Source: Janibacter corallicola NBRC 107790
GTDB taxonomy: Bacteria > Actinomycetota > Actinomycetes > Actinomycetales > Dermatophilaceae
DNA: 47,969 nucleotides
Reading direction: 5' to 3'
Assembly (NCBI RefSeq): GCF_001570965.1
Contig: NZ_BCSR01000021.1
Location: forward strand, 1 to 47,969
Part shown: positions 31,806 to 41,638 of the stretch, piece after piece
Layout: every line of letters begins with the position of its first letter
How positions within the stretch are numbered: position 1 is the stretch's first letter
Translations under genes and position numbers: made by a program
Notes under the pieces: generated by a model
Databases searched by the model: none
Told to the model about the DNA's origin: nothing
What the model saw: the letters and a program-made list of their open reading frames with translations, nothing else

Positions 31806-33245
31806 TCAGAGCGGGATGTTGCCGTGCTCTCCACGCCGTGCCGGCGCCTCGGAGAGGGCCTCGGCAAGCCTCGATCGGGTGCGGTCCGGCTCGAGGATCT
31901 CGTCCACGACGCCGATCTCCACGGCCCGCTGCAGCCCCCCGGAGAGGCGGTCGTGCTCCTCGGCGAGCTCCTGCTCGACCTGCTCGCGGTCCGCCTCGTC
32001 GACCTCGGCGAGCCGGCGCCGGTGCAGGATGCGGATCGCGGCGACCGAGCCCATGACCGCCACGTGGGCGTTCGGCCAGGCGAAGACCTTCGTCGCCCCG
32101 AGGGAGGCGGAGTTCATCGCGATGTATGCCCCGCCGTATGTCTTGCGGGTCACGACCGTCACGCGCGGCACCACGGCCTCGGCGAAGGCGTGCAGCAGCT
32201 TCGCCCCCCTTCGCACGACGCCGTCCCACTCCTGGCCGACGCCCGGCAGGTAGCCGGGCACGTCGACGAGCACGACGAGCGGCACCCCGAAGGCGTCGCA
32301 CATCCGCACGAAGCGCGCGGCCTTCTCCGCGGAGGAGGAGTCCAGGCAGCCACCGAGGCGCATCGGGTTGTTGGCGATGACGCCGACGGTGCGGCCGCCG
32401 AGCCGCCCGAGGGTGGTGACGATGTTCGGCGCCCAGCGCGCGTGCAGCTCCTGGGTCCGCCCGGAGTCCAGCAGCATCTCGGTGAGCGGGTGCACGTCGT
32501 AGGCGCGCTTGTCCGACTCCGGCAGCTGCTCGGCCAGGTCCACGTCGGTCACGCCGGAGACGTCGAAGTCACCCTGATCGGAGAGCAGCCCGCAGAGCAC
32601 ACCGGCCCGCTCGTAGGCGTCGTCGATCGACTCGGCGAGCACGTGCACCACACCGGAGCGACGGCCGTGCGGCTCCGGGCCACCGAGGCGAAGGGCGTCG
32701 ACGTCCTCTCCCGTGACCGAGCGGACGACGTCCGGCCCGGTGACGAAGATCCGCCCCTCCGGGGCGAGGATGACGATGTCGGTCAGCGCCGGTCCGTACG
32801 CGGCCCCGCCGGCGGCGGCGCCGATGACCACGGAGATCTGCGGGACCACGCCCGAGGCCCGGGTCATGATCGCGAAGACCTCACCGACGGCGTGCAGCGA
32901 GACCACGCCCTCGGGCAGGCGCGCCCCACCGGAGTGCCAGAGCCCGACGACGGGGACCCCGTCGGCCAGGGCCCGCTCGTAGGCGGTGACGACGACCTTG
33001 CAGCCGGCGACGCCCATGGCGCCACCCATGATCGTCGCGTCGGAGGCGAAGGAGACCACCGGCTTGCCGTCGACCGTCCCGGTCGCGGCGAGCATCCCGG
33101 AGTCGTCGTCGGGGGTGATCAGCTCGACCGATCCCTCGTCGAAGAAGGCAGCGAGGCGCGTGTTCGGGTTCCGCGGGTCCTCCTCCCGGGGCGGCTTACG
33201 GCTCTTCCCGGCGGCGGCGGAGGCGGCGTTGGGCTCCCGAGCCAT
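31806..33245 (-). CDS. accD: Acyl-CoA carboxylase beta subunit (carboxyltransferase, AccD6-like)
   Basis: A 479-residue biotin-dependent carboxyltransferase. The N-terminal half contains the acyl-CoA side (GGAMGVAGCKVVVTAYERAL) and oxyanion glycines in SGGARLPEGV and GAAAGGAAYGPAL; the C-terminal half has the carboxybiotin side (DVPGYLPGVGQEWDGVVRRG and KTYGGAYIAMNS). As last gene of a fabD-fabH-acpP-fabF-accD series it resembles AccD6 of mycobacteria, which makes malonyl-CoA for FAS-II. Its biotinylated alpha partner is not in the window; the biotinyl domain of pyc is unlikely to serve it. The ATG overlaps the fabF stop by one base (TGATG). Confidence 0.92.
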   Translation of the reverse strand: MAREPNAASAAAGKSRKPPREEDPRNPNTRLAAFFDEGSVELITPDDDSGMLAATGTVDGKPVVSFASDATIMGGAMGVAGCKVVVTAYERALADGVPVVGLWHSGGARLPEGVVSLHAVGEVFAIMTRASGVVPQISVVIGAAAGGAAYGPALTDIVILAPEGRIFVTGPDVVRSVTGEDVDALRLGGPEPHGRRSGVVHVLAESIDDAYERAGVLCGLLSDQGDFDVSGVTDVDLAEQLPESDKRAYDVHPLTEMLLDSGRTQELHARWAPNIVTTLGRLGGRTVGVIANNPMRLGGCLDSSSAEKAARFVRMCDAFGVPLVVLVDVPGYLPGVGQEWDGVVRRGAKLLHAFAEAVVPRVTVVTRKTYGGAYIAMNSASLGATKVFAWPNAHVAVMGSVAAIRILHRRRLAEVDEADREQVEQELAEEHDRLSGGLQRAVEIGVVDEILEPDRTRSRLAEALSEAPARRGEHGNIPL

Positions 33246-34495
33246 CAGAGGCTCCGCAGGGCCAGGGCGACGTTGTGGCCGCCGAAGCCGAAGGAGTTGT
33301 CCAGGACCGTCAGCTGACCCTCGGCGGGCAGCGCCCGCCTCTCGTCGCGCACCACGTCGAGGGTGATCTCGGGGTCGAGGTTCTCGATGTTGATCGTCGG
33401 GGGAGCGACCCGGTCCCGCACGGCCTGCGCGGCGAAGACCGCTTCGAGCGCCCCGGCCGCGCCGAGCAGGTGACCGGTCATCGACTTCGTGCCGCTGATC
33501 GCCATGTGGTCGGCCTCGTCGCCGAAGGCGCGACGGATCGCGGCCTGCTCGGCGACGTCCCCGACCGGGGTGGACGTCGCGTGGGCGTTGATGTGGCAGA
33601 TGTCGGCGGCGCTGGCGCCGGCGTCCTCGACGGCCTGCAGCATCGCGCGCGAGGCACCTGCGCCCTCCGGCTCGGGTGCTGCGATGTGGTGGCTGTCGGC
33701 GCTGACGCCGACACCGGCGAGCTCGCAGATGATGTTCGCGCCGCGGGCGCGAGCGTGTTCCTCGGACTCGAGGATCAGGATCGCGCCGCCCTCGCCGAGG
33801 ACGAAGCCGTCGCGGTCGGTGTCGTAGGGCCGGGATGCGGTCTGCGGGGAGTCGTTGCGCTTCGAGAGCGCCTGCATCGCCGCGAAACCGGCGATGGGCA
33901 GCGGGTGGATCGAGGCCTCGGAGCCGCCGGCGATGACGACGTCGGCCAGGCCCTCACGGATGAGGTGGAGCCCGTAGCCGATCGACTCGGCACCGGAGGA
34001 GCACGCGGAGACCATCGTGTGGGCCCCGGCCCGGGCACCGAACTCGAGGGAGACCGTGCCGGCAGCGCTGTTGGGCATGAGCATCGGGATCGAGAGTGGG
34101 TAGACCCGCCGCGGGCCCTTGGTGCGCAGCGCCTCCCAGGCGGTGAGCAGCGTCTGCACGCCCCCGATGCCGGTGCCGACCGCGCTGGCCAGCCGCTCCG
34201 GCTCCACCTCGGGGGCGCCGGCGTTCTCCCACGCCTCGCGGGCCGCGACGAGCGCGTACTGGGCGTAGGGGTCGAGCCGCTTGGTCTCGACCTTCTTGAG
34301 CACCTCGTCGACCGGGGTGCTCAGCTGGGCGGCGAAGGTGATCGGCAGGTCGAACTCCTCGACCCACTCGGAGGTGAGCGGAGAGGCACCGGGGGTCCCG
34401 GCGAGCGCCGCCTGCCAGGACTGCTCGGCGGTCCCGCCGAGCGGGGTCGTCGCACCGAGACCGGTGACGACGACGGTGGGCCGGGGCGAGGTCAT
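33245..34495 (-). CDS. fabF: Beta-ketoacyl-ACP synthase II
   Basis: A 416-residue condensing enzyme that elongates acyl-ACP with malonyl-ACP. The nucleophile is Cys165 in VSACSSGAE. The decarboxylation site is complete: His305 in NAHATSTPVGD, Lys337 in TKSMTGH and His342. A GFGGHN motif lies near the C-terminus. The ATG at 34495 follows GACAGGAGTC. A 15-pair hairpin made from two inverted CGAAGGGGG motifs lies between this gene and acpP. Order fabD-fabH-acpP-fabF-accD matches the Streptomyces and mycobacterial FAS-II loci. Confidence 0.95.
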   Translation of the reverse strand: MTSPRPTVVVTGLGATTPLGGTAEQSWQAALAGTPGASPLTSEWVEEFDLPITFAAQLSTPVDEVLKKVETKRLDPYAQYALVAAREAWENAGAPEVEPERLASAVGTGIGGVQTLLTAWEALRTKGPRRVYPLSIPMLMPNSAAGTVSLEFGARAGAHTMVSACSSGAESIGYGLHLIREGLADVVIAGGSEASIHPLPIAGFAAMQALSKRNDSPQTASRPYDTDRDGFVLGEGGAILILESEEHARARGANIICELAGVGVSADSHHIAAPEPEGAGASRAMLQAVEDAGASAADICHINAHATSTPVGDVAEQAAIRRAFGDEADHMAISGTKSMTGHLLGAAGALEAVFAAQAVRDRVAPPTINIENLDPEITLDVVRDERRALPAEGQLTVLDNSFGFGGHNVALALRSL

Positions 34496-34539
34496 GGATG
34501 ACTCCTGTCGAGGACGGGGAGGAGGGATGGAATGGGTGG

Positions 34540-34576
34540 CCGGCTCCCCCTTCGCCCTGATCGAAGGGGGAACCGG
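34540..34576. terminator. Hairpin of paired CGAAGGGGG motifs between acpP and fabF
   Basis: CCCCCTTCG (34546-34554) and CGAAGGGGG (34562-34570) pair around CCCTGAT; with flanking bases the stem has 15 positions with one mismatch. It begins 8 bases after the acpP stop and 44 bases before the fabF start on the same strand. A partial terminator or mRNA stabiliser giving more acpP than fabF message would fit the high demand for ACP. Confidence 0.7.
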
Positions 34577-34583
34577 CATGGCA

Positions 34584-34835
34584 TCAGGCCGGCTGGTTGG
34601 ACTTGATGTAGGTGACGGCGTCGCCGACGGTCTTGAGGTTCTTGACCTCCTCGTCCGGGATCTTGGCCCCGAACTTCTCCTCGGCGGTGACGGCGATGGT
34701 CATCATCGACAGCGAGTCGACGTCGAGGTCATCGGTGAAGGTCTTCTCGGCGGTCACCTCGGAGGTGTCGATACCCGTCTCCTCCGAGACGATCTCGGCG
34801 AGGCCGGCGAGGATCTCCTGGTCGCTGTGTGCCAT
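34584..34835 (-). CDS. acpP: Acyl carrier protein
   Basis: An 83-residue acidic four-helix acyl carrier protein. Ser41 in DDLDVDSLSMM is the phosphopantetheine site (DSL motif). It carries growing acyl chains between the FAS-II enzymes encoded around it. Start at 34835; upstream in-frame sequence has no family similarity. It lies 68 bases after the fabH stop and is followed by a hairpin before fabF. Asp/Glu-rich helix II (VTAEEKFGAKIPDEEV) is as expected. Confidence 0.95.
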   Translation of the reverse strand: MAHSDQEILAGLAEIVSEETGIDTSEVTAEKTFTDDLDVDSLSMMTIAVTAEEKFGAKIPDEEVKNLKTVGDAVTYIKSNQPA

Positions 34836-34903
34836 GTGGGCAGCTCCTATGCGTGTCGGCTGTGCGGTGACCCGAAGACTCCCGTCGGGCCGGCGGGTGG
34901 ACT

Positions 34904-35902
34904 TCAGGGGAGGGTCACGACCTGGGCGGCCCACACGAGACCGGCACCGAAGCCGATCTGCAGGGCCAGACCGCCGGAGGCGACCTCGCCCTCGCGCAGC
35001 ATCCGCTCCATCGCGAGCGGGACGGAGGCCGCGGAGGTGTTGGCGGTGGTGCGGATGTCACGGGCGACGGGCAGGCCCTCGGGCAGGCCGAGGGTCTTGG
35101 CCATCTGGTCGATGATGCGCACATTGGCCTGGTGGGGGATGAAGGCTGCCAGGTCCTCGGCGCGCACGCCGGCGGCGTCGAGGGCGCGCTGGGCCTCCTT
35201 GACCATCGACCACACCGCCCACCGGAAGACGCTCGGGCCCTCCATGACGATCGCCGGCCAGCGCAGCCCACGGTCCGTGTGCAGGTCGTTCCACGAGTCG
35301 CGCTGGGCGATCAGCTGGCGCTTGTCACCGTCGCTGCCCCACACAGTCGGGCCGATGCCCGGGGTGTTGCTGGGGGAGACGACGACGGCCCCTGCGCCGT
35401 CACCGAAGATGAAGGCCGAGCCCCGGTCCTCGGGGTCGGTGAAGTCGAGCATCCGCTCGACGCCGACGACGAGCACGTGGTCGGCGGTGCCGACCCGGAC
35501 CATGTCGCTGGCGATCGAGATCGCGTAGCAGTAGCCGGCGCACGCCGCGGAGATGTCGAAGGCGGCCGCTCCACTGCCGAGACGTGCCGCCACCTCGGGC
35601 GCCGCGCCGGGGGTCTGGTACGGGTGGGTGACCGTCGCGACGATGACGCCGCCGAGCTGCTCGGCACCGACGCCGGCCTGCTCCATGGCCCCCTTCGCCG
35701 CCTGCACGGACATCTCGACGACGGACTCACCCTCGCCGGCCCGGTGGCGGGACTCGATCCCGGAGCGCTCCTTGATCCACTGGTCGGAGGAGTCGATCGG
35801 GCCGATGATCTCGCTGTTGGGTACGACCGCGACGGGGCGGTAGGCGCCGACGCCGGTGATCCGGGCGTGCCGGAGCGTGTCGGGCACGGTGATCGCGCTC
35901 AT
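34904..35902 (-). CDS. fabH: Beta-ketoacyl-ACP synthase III
   Basis: A 332-residue initiating condensing enzyme joining an acyl-CoA starter to malonyl-ACP. The triad is Cys121 (DISAACAGYCYAIS), His257 (FIPHQANVRI) and Asn288 (TTANTSAASVP). Branched or straight starter preference cannot be read. The ATG at 35902 overlaps the fabD stop as ATGA, so the two are coupled. The N-terminal motif ITGVGAYRPVAVVPNSEI is typical. Second gene of the fab operon after fabD. Confidence 0.95.
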   Translation of the reverse strand: MSAITVPDTLRHARITGVGAYRPVAVVPNSEIIGPIDSSDQWIKERSGIESRHRAGEGESVVEMSVQAAKGAMEQAGVGAEQLGGVIVATVTHPYQTPGAAPEVAARLGSGAAAFDISAACAGYCYAISIASDMVRVGTADHVLVVGVERMLDFTDPEDRGSAFIFGDGAGAVVVSPSNTPGIGPTVWGSDGDKRQLIAQRDSWNDLHTDRGLRWPAIVMEGPSVFRWAVWSMVKEAQRALDAAGVRAEDLAAFIPHQANVRIIDQMAKTLGLPEGLPVARDIRTTANTSAASVPLAMERMLREGEVASGGLALQIGFGAGLVWAAQVVTLP

Positions 35903-37083
35903 GCGGACGTTCCCTGGGGGTGCATGCGCAGCAGCGGCTGGCCGGGGGAGACCGGGTCCCCGTCCTCGACCAACCACTCGACGACCCGTCCGGAGTGGTC
36001 GGCGAGCACCTCGCGGGTGTCGCGAAGGGAGGAGATGCTGGCGACGACCTGGCCGGCGCCGACCTCGGTGCCCGGAGCGCTGCCGGGGATGGCGACCGTG
36101 CCCTTGACCGGCGCGGTGATGATGCGCCACGTGGGCTGGAAGGCCTGCTGCCGGGCCGAGCCGTGCTCGCGGATCATCCGCTGGGCCTTCGCCAGGTCGT
36201 CCGGGGTCTTCAGGGCGAGGGTCTCCACGCCCTTCAGCCCGCGCTTGCACAGGCCGGTGAGAGCGCCGGCCGGGGGGATCTCGATGACGCCGGTGACGCC
36301 GATGTCCTTCATCGTCTCCATGCACAGGTCCCAGCGGACGGGATTGCGCACCTGGCTGACGATGCGGCGCAGCACCTCGGGACCGGAGTGGATGATCTCG
36401 CCGTCGGTGTTGGAGACGAGCGGCACCCGGGCGTCATGGGTGGAGACGGCCTTGGCGAGGCGGCCGAGGGTGTCCACGGCGGGGGCCATGTGTTCGGTGT
36501 GGAAGGCCCCGGCCACCTTCAGCGGCATGACGCGCGCCTTGGCCGGCGGGTTCTCGGCGAGGGCCGCCAGCTGCTCCGTCGTGCCGGCGGCGACGATCTG
36601 GCCGGCGCCGTTGACGTTGGCGGGGGTGAGGCCGACGGCCTCGACGGCGGCGGTGACCTCGGCCGGGTCACCCCCGAGGACGGCGCTCATGCCGGTCGGG
36701 GTCGCGGCGGCGGCCTCGGCCATCGAGCGACCGCGCTCCCGGACCAGGACCATGGCCTGCTCGGCGCTGATGACGCCGGCGGCGCTGGCCGCGGTGATCT
36801 CCCCGACGCTGTGACCGGCACCGGCGCCGACGACCCGGAAGCCGTCGGCGGGGTGCTCGAAGAGGGTCAGCAGGGCGAGGAGGCCGGAGGCGACGATGAG
36901 CGGCTGCGCGACCGCGGTGTCCTTGATCGTCTCCTCGTCGGAGGTGGTCCCGTGCGCCTCGAGGTCGAGGCCGGCGACGGTGGACAGCCAGTTCAGGCGG
37001 TCCGCGACGCCGGGCAGCTCGAGCCACGGGGCGAGGAAGCCGGGGGTCTGTGATCCTTGACCGGGGCAGGTGATGGCGAGCAC
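35899..37083 (-). CDS. fabD: Malonyl-CoA:ACP transacylase fused to a lipoyl/biotinyl-like domain
   Basis: A 394-residue protein, about 80 longer than usual FabD. Residues 1-305 are a normal malonyltransferase: GQGSQ near the start, nucleophile Ser92 in GAGHSVGEI, Arg117 region VRERGRSM and His195 in GAFHTEHM. After a linker, residues 320-390 (RIITAPVKGTVAI, then GQVVASISSLRDTREVLADH, then GRVVEWLVEDGDPVSPGQPLL) have the beta-hammerhead pattern of biotinyl/lipoyl carrier domains, but the modified lysine position reads Leu-Arg-Asp. It is therefore unlikely to be biotinylated and may bind a partner. GTG start behind GGGAGAG. First gene after fasR; overlaps fabH by ATGA. Confidence 0.92.
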   Translation of the reverse strand: MLAITCPGQGSQTPGFLAPWLELPGVADRLNWLSTVAGLDLEAHGTTSDEETIKDTAVAQPLIVASGLLALLTLFEHPADGFRVVGAGAGHSVGEITAASAAGVISAEQAMVLVRERGRSMAEAAAATPTGMSAVLGGDPAEVTAAVEAVGLTPANVNGAGQIVAAGTTEQLAALAENPPAKARVMPLKVAGAFHTEHMAPAVDTLGRLAKAVSTHDARVPLVSNTDGEIIHSGPEVLRRIVSQVRNPVRWDLCMETMKDIGVTGVIEIPPAGALTGLCKRGLKGVETLALKTPDDLAKAQRMIREHGSARQQAFQPTWRIITAPVKGTVAIPGSAPGTEVGAGQVVASISSLRDTREVLADHSGRVVEWLVEDGDPVSPGQPLLRMHPQGTSA

Positions 37084-37139
37084 GGGATCAACTCTCCCGC
37101 CCGAGCGTGCCGGGGGGCGACCTCGACACGGACAGACAA

Positions 37140-38315
37140 TCAGTCCTCGACTTTGGAGGGTTCCTCCAAAAGGCCTCCGAGGGACAGGGCGACCCGGACC
37201 GTGAAGGCCTCGTGCGGGACGGTGAGGTCGTAGCCGACCTCCTCGGCGATGCGGCGCAGTCGGTACCGCACCGTGTTCACGTGGACGACGAGCTCCCGTG
37301 CCGTGGCCTCCAGCCCGGTCGCGTCCAGGTGGGCCCGGGCGGTCTCCAGCAGTGACGGGTGGGCGCGAAGGGGGAGGTCCACCCGTTCGCGGAGCTGGGT
37401 CACCGCGAGCTCGTCGCCGGCGAGCACCCGCTCGGCGAGCAGGTCGTCCGCGGCGACCGTGCGGGGGCGCCCGGGCCAGGCGGCGGCCGCCATGTGGCCG
37501 GCGACGGCGGCGTGCGCGGAGAGGGCCCCCTGCGCCAGCCCGTCGACGAGCGGGCCGTGGACGAGGTCGCCGTCGTGGAAGCAGGGGGCCAGCGCCTCGG
37601 CCGTCGCGCTCGGGTCGGCCACGCCACCGACGATGGCGACGAGCCGGGAGCCCTGCACCCCGGTGAGGACCTGCAGGCCGAGCTGGCGGGCACTTCGGTG
37701 CAGCGCGGCGACGCCGCTGGCCGCGTCCTCGCCCACGGCGTGGGGGGAGTCGCCGACGAGGACGAAGACGTCCTCGACCGCGTCCCAGCCCAGCGCGGCG
37801 GAGCGGGTGCGGATCGCCTCGTCCACCTCGCCGCGCATGACCGCGTCGATGACGAGGGACTCCAGCCGGGCGTCCCAGGCGCCGCGAGCCTCCGCTGCAT
37901 TGGCGTACACCTCGGCGGCCCCGAAGGCGATCTCCCGGGAGTAGCGCAGCACTGCGATGCGCAGGTCGCTGACGTCCTTCGGCCGGGCGAGCTCCTCGAC
38001 GCGCTCCTCGACGACCTCGACGACGGTGCGGACCAGCTCGAGGGTCTGGGCCAGGCTGATCCGGCGGGTCAGCTGCTGGGGTGCCGCGCCGAAGGCGGCC
38101 CGGGTGTCGGCGCTGACCTCGCCGTCGAGCCACTCGACGAAGTTGAGGATCCCGGCCTGGGCCACCATCCCGACCCAGGACTGCTCCTGGGCGGTGAGGG
38201 AGGCGTACCAGACGTGCTGCTCCTCGACCCGTCGGGAGGCCGCCGTGGCCAGGTCACCGGCGCTGCGGCGCACCCGTCGCCGGGTCGTCAGGGAGACCAG
38301 ACCGCGGCGCGACAT
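37140..38315 (-). CDS. fasR: FasR-like PucR-family regulator of fatty acid synthesis
   Basis: A 391-residue regulator with a central CdaR/GGDEF-like region and a C-terminal PucR helix-turn-helix (about 325-375: LLETARAHLDATGLEATARE, then LVVHVNTVRYRLRRIAEEVG). Position directly upstream of fabD is that of FasR in Streptomyces coelicolor, an activator of fabD-fabH-acpP-fabF. Start at ATG 38315 (MSRRGLVSL); a TAGACT minus-10 (38323-38328) sits 7 bases upstream with no ribosome site, so it is probably leaderless, and an inverted repeat overlaps the promoter. The frame continues upstream to a GTG at 38342 that would cross this promoter. 56 bases separate it from fabD. Confidence 0.85.
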   Translation of the reverse strand: MSRRGLVSLTTRRRVRRSAGDLATAASRRVEEQHVWYASLTAQEQSWVGMVAQAGILNFVEWLDGEVSADTRAAFGAAPQQLTRRISLAQTLELVRTVVEVVEERVEELARPKDVSDLRIAVLRYSREIAFGAAEVYANAAEARGAWDARLESLVIDAVMRGEVDEAIRTRSAALGWDAVEDVFVLVGDSPHAVGEDAASGVAALHRSARQLGLQVLTGVQGSRLVAIVGGVADPSATAEALAPCFHDGDLVHGPLVDGLAQGALSAHAAVAGHMAAAAWPGRPRTVAADDLLAERVLAGDELAVTQLRERVDLPLRAHPSLLETARAHLDATGLEATARELVVHVNTVRYRLRRIAEEVGYDLTVPHEAFTVRVALSLGGLLEEPSKVED

Positions 38316-38322
38316 GCCGACA

Positions 38323-38341
38323 AGTCTATGTGCGAAGCACA
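38323..38341 (-). promoter_or_regulatory. Leaderless fasR promoter with overlapping operator
   Basis: On the minus strand TAGACT (38323-38328) is a TANNNT minus-10, 7 bases before the fasR ATG. Immediately upstream TGTGC-TTC-GCACA (38329-38341) is a perfect 5-base inverted repeat in the minus-10 to minus-35 spacer, a good place for a repressor or autoregulation by FasR. Confidence 0.5.
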
Positions 38342-38376
38342 CAAAGGCGCTCGCGCCCCCGGACGTGGCCGCCGAG

Positions 38377-39822
<1,446 letters not shown>

Positions 39823-39882
39823 TCATTCGCCCCGAGCACGACACGACTCCACGGGCGCGGACACCGCGACGGCCCAGTCACC

Positions 39883-40857
39883 GTGGTCGCCCACCGCGGG
39901 GCCTCCGGCTACCGGCCCGAGCACACCCGCGCGAGCTACGAGCTCGCCGTCGAGCTGGGGGCCGACTTCATCGAGCCCGACCTCGTCATGACCCGCGACG
40001 GAGTGCTCGTCGACCGCCACGAGCCGGACGTCTCGGAGACCACCGACATCGCCGACCATCCCGAGCTGTCGGAACGTCGGCGCACGAAGCTCGTGGACGG
40101 CCAGTCGGTCACCGGGTGGTTCACCGAGGACCTCACCCTGACGGAGCTGCGCACGCTCCGGGCGCGGGAACGGCTGCCCGAGCTGCGTTCGAGCGAGTAC
40201 GACGACCGCTTCGGCGTGCTGACCTTCGAGGAGTGCCTGCAGCTGCGGGAGACGTTGTCGGACGAGGCCGGTCGTCCGATCGGCATCATGCCCGAGGTCA
40301 AGCACCCGACGTACCTGCACGACCACGGCCTCGACGCGGCCACCGAGTTGGTCCGGCTCCTGCGGGCCCACGGCCTGGACGACCCGCAGGCACCGGTGTG
40401 GGTGCAGTGCTTCGAGCCGACCTTTCTGGCGGAGCTGCGCCGGCGGCACGGCCTGGGCGTCGCCACGGTCCTGCTGACCGAGGCGGAGGGGGGGCCGTGG
40501 GACCTTCGCGCTCGGAGCGCCACCTACGAGGGGCTGCTCGCCCCGGAGGGGCTCGCCGAGCTGGCCCGTTCGGTGGACGGGGTCGCCCCGGGCAAGGAGC
40601 AGGTCATCCCCCGCCGCGAGGACGGCACCCTCGCGGAGCCGACCTCGCTCGTGCGGGACGCCCATGATGCCGGGCTGCTCGTGGTCCCGTGGACCTTCCG
40701 CACGGAGAACGCCTTCCTCCCCACCGAGCTGCGCCTGGGGGCGGCTCCGGCCGGCCGGGGCGACGGCGAGGGGGAGGTGCGCGCCTTCCTCGAGGCGGGC
40801 GTCGACGGGCTCTTCTGCGACCATCCCGACGTGGGGGTTGCCGAGCGGCACCGATAA
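39883..40857 (+). CDS. Glycerophosphodiester phosphodiesterase family protein
   Basis: A 324-residue GDPD-family TIM barrel. Catalytic and metal residues are visible: His4-Arg5 in AHRGASGYRPEHT, Glu31 and Asp33 in IEPDLVMTRDG, and His46 in DRHEP. MPEVKHPTY near 137 holds the later Glu and Lys. It hydrolyses glycerophosphodiesters to glycerol-3-phosphate and an alcohol. No signal peptide in this reading, so it would be cytoplasmic. Start uncertain: GTG at 39883 gives the family N-terminus, but GTG at 39805 is in frame and would add 26 residues; neither has a ribosome site. Divergent from argG. The iron box at 40860 begins 2 bases after its stop. Confidence 0.85.
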   Translation: MVAHRGASGYRPEHTRASYELAVELGADFIEPDLVMTRDGVLVDRHEPDVSETTDIADHPELSERRRTKLVDGQSVTGWFTEDLTLTELRTLRARERLPELRSSEYDDRFGVLTFEECLQLRETLSDEAGRPIGIMPEVKHPTYLHDHGLDAATELVRLLRAHGLDDPQAPVWVQCFEPTFLAELRRRHGLGVATVLLTEAEGGPWDLRARSATYEGLLAPEGLAELARSVDGVAPGKEQVIPRREDGTLAEPTSLVRDAHDAGLLVVPWTFRTENAFLPTELRLGAAPAGRGDGEGEVRAFLEAGVDGLFCDHPDVGVAERHR

Positions 40858-40859
40858 GT

Positions 40860-40878
40860 TTAGGTTAGCCTAACCTGA
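40860..40878. promoter_or_regulatory. DtxR/IdeR-type iron box
   Basis: TTAGGTTAGCCTAACCTGA matches the 19-base DtxR/IdeR consensus TTAGGTTAGCCTAACCTAA in all but one position. It lies 22 bases upstream of the DUF2470 gene, so that gene should be repressed by the iron-loaded DtxR-family regulator and expressed in iron limitation. Confidence 0.92.
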
Positions 40879-40900
40879 ACTCATCGCCGAGGAGGAGCCC

Positions 40901-41617
40901 GTGGACAATCCCGCACGCCTGGCCAGGACCGTCGTCGCCACCGCCTGCTCGGTGGAGGTGGGAGTTCCGGGCCGCAGCAGGCCCGTGGCCGCACACGCGG
41001 TGGACCAGCAGGGGGCGCTGCTCCTCTCGATGACGGAGGCTGCGCCGGACTGCGCGGACCTCGTGGTCCCCGGGTGGCCCGGCCCAACGATCCAGGCGAG
41101 CGTCTCGGACGTCTCGGGGGTCGCCCACCCCGGCCGCGTCCGAGGGGTGGTCCACCTGTCGGGGACCGGTGAGGTGCTGGCCGCCGACACCCTCGAGGAG
41201 ACAGTGCGCGAGCACCTCCGGGAGCCGGTGGGCGGGGTGGTCATCCGGCTGGTGCCGGACTCGGTCGCCCTGGAGTGGACCGTCGAGCGGCGCCGTGCGG
41301 ACCACCCTGCCGTCGAGGTCGGTGCCAAGGAGTACGCGGCCGCGGGGGTCGACGCCCTCGCGGGCTGGCAGGACGGCTGGATCACCCACCTCGACGCCCA
41401 CCACCGGGAGACCCTGCGCGAGCTCGTGGCCGACCGGGTGCAGCCGGTCTCGGTCGTCCGGCCGGTGCTCGCCGACGAGAGGGGGCTGGTGCTGCGGGAG
41501 TACATCGGCACCTGCCGCAGGGACCTGCGGGTGCCCTTCCCGGCGGCGGTCCGGTGCGGCTGCGAGGCGACCCGCGCCCTGAGGGACCTGCTCGCGGTCG
41601 TCGCCGCGCGCGGCTGA
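40901..41617 (+). CDS. Iron-regulated DUF2470-domain protein (split-barrel)
   Basis: A 238-residue protein. The first 100 residues have the pattern of an FMN-binding/pyridoxamine-oxidase-like split barrel (ALLLSMTEAAPDCADLV, GVVHLSGTGEVL). Residues 148-238 match DUF2470: GWQDGWITHLDAHHRETLRELV and GLVLREYIGTC-RRDLRVPFPAAV. This two-part layout occurs in heme oxygenase-like HugZ proteins and related heme-handling proteins. With the perfect DtxR-type box directly upstream, a role in heme iron use or iron starvation is a fair inference, not a proven function. The GTG follows GAGGAGGAG. The C-terminus has a Cys-Gly-Cys near residue 220. Confidence 0.8.
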   Translation: MDNPARLARTVVATACSVEVGVPGRSRPVAAHAVDQQGALLLSMTEAAPDCADLVVPGWPGPTIQASVSDVSGVAHPGRVRGVVHLSGTGEVLAADTLEETVREHLREPVGGVVIRLVPDSVALEWTVERRRADHPAVEVGAKEYAAAGVDALAGWQDGWITHLDAHHRETLRELVADRVQPVSVVRPVLADERGLVLREYIGTCRRDLRVPFPAAVRCGCEATRALRDLLAVVAARG

Positions 41618-41638
41618 GCGGTCCGCGCCGCTCCGGGG

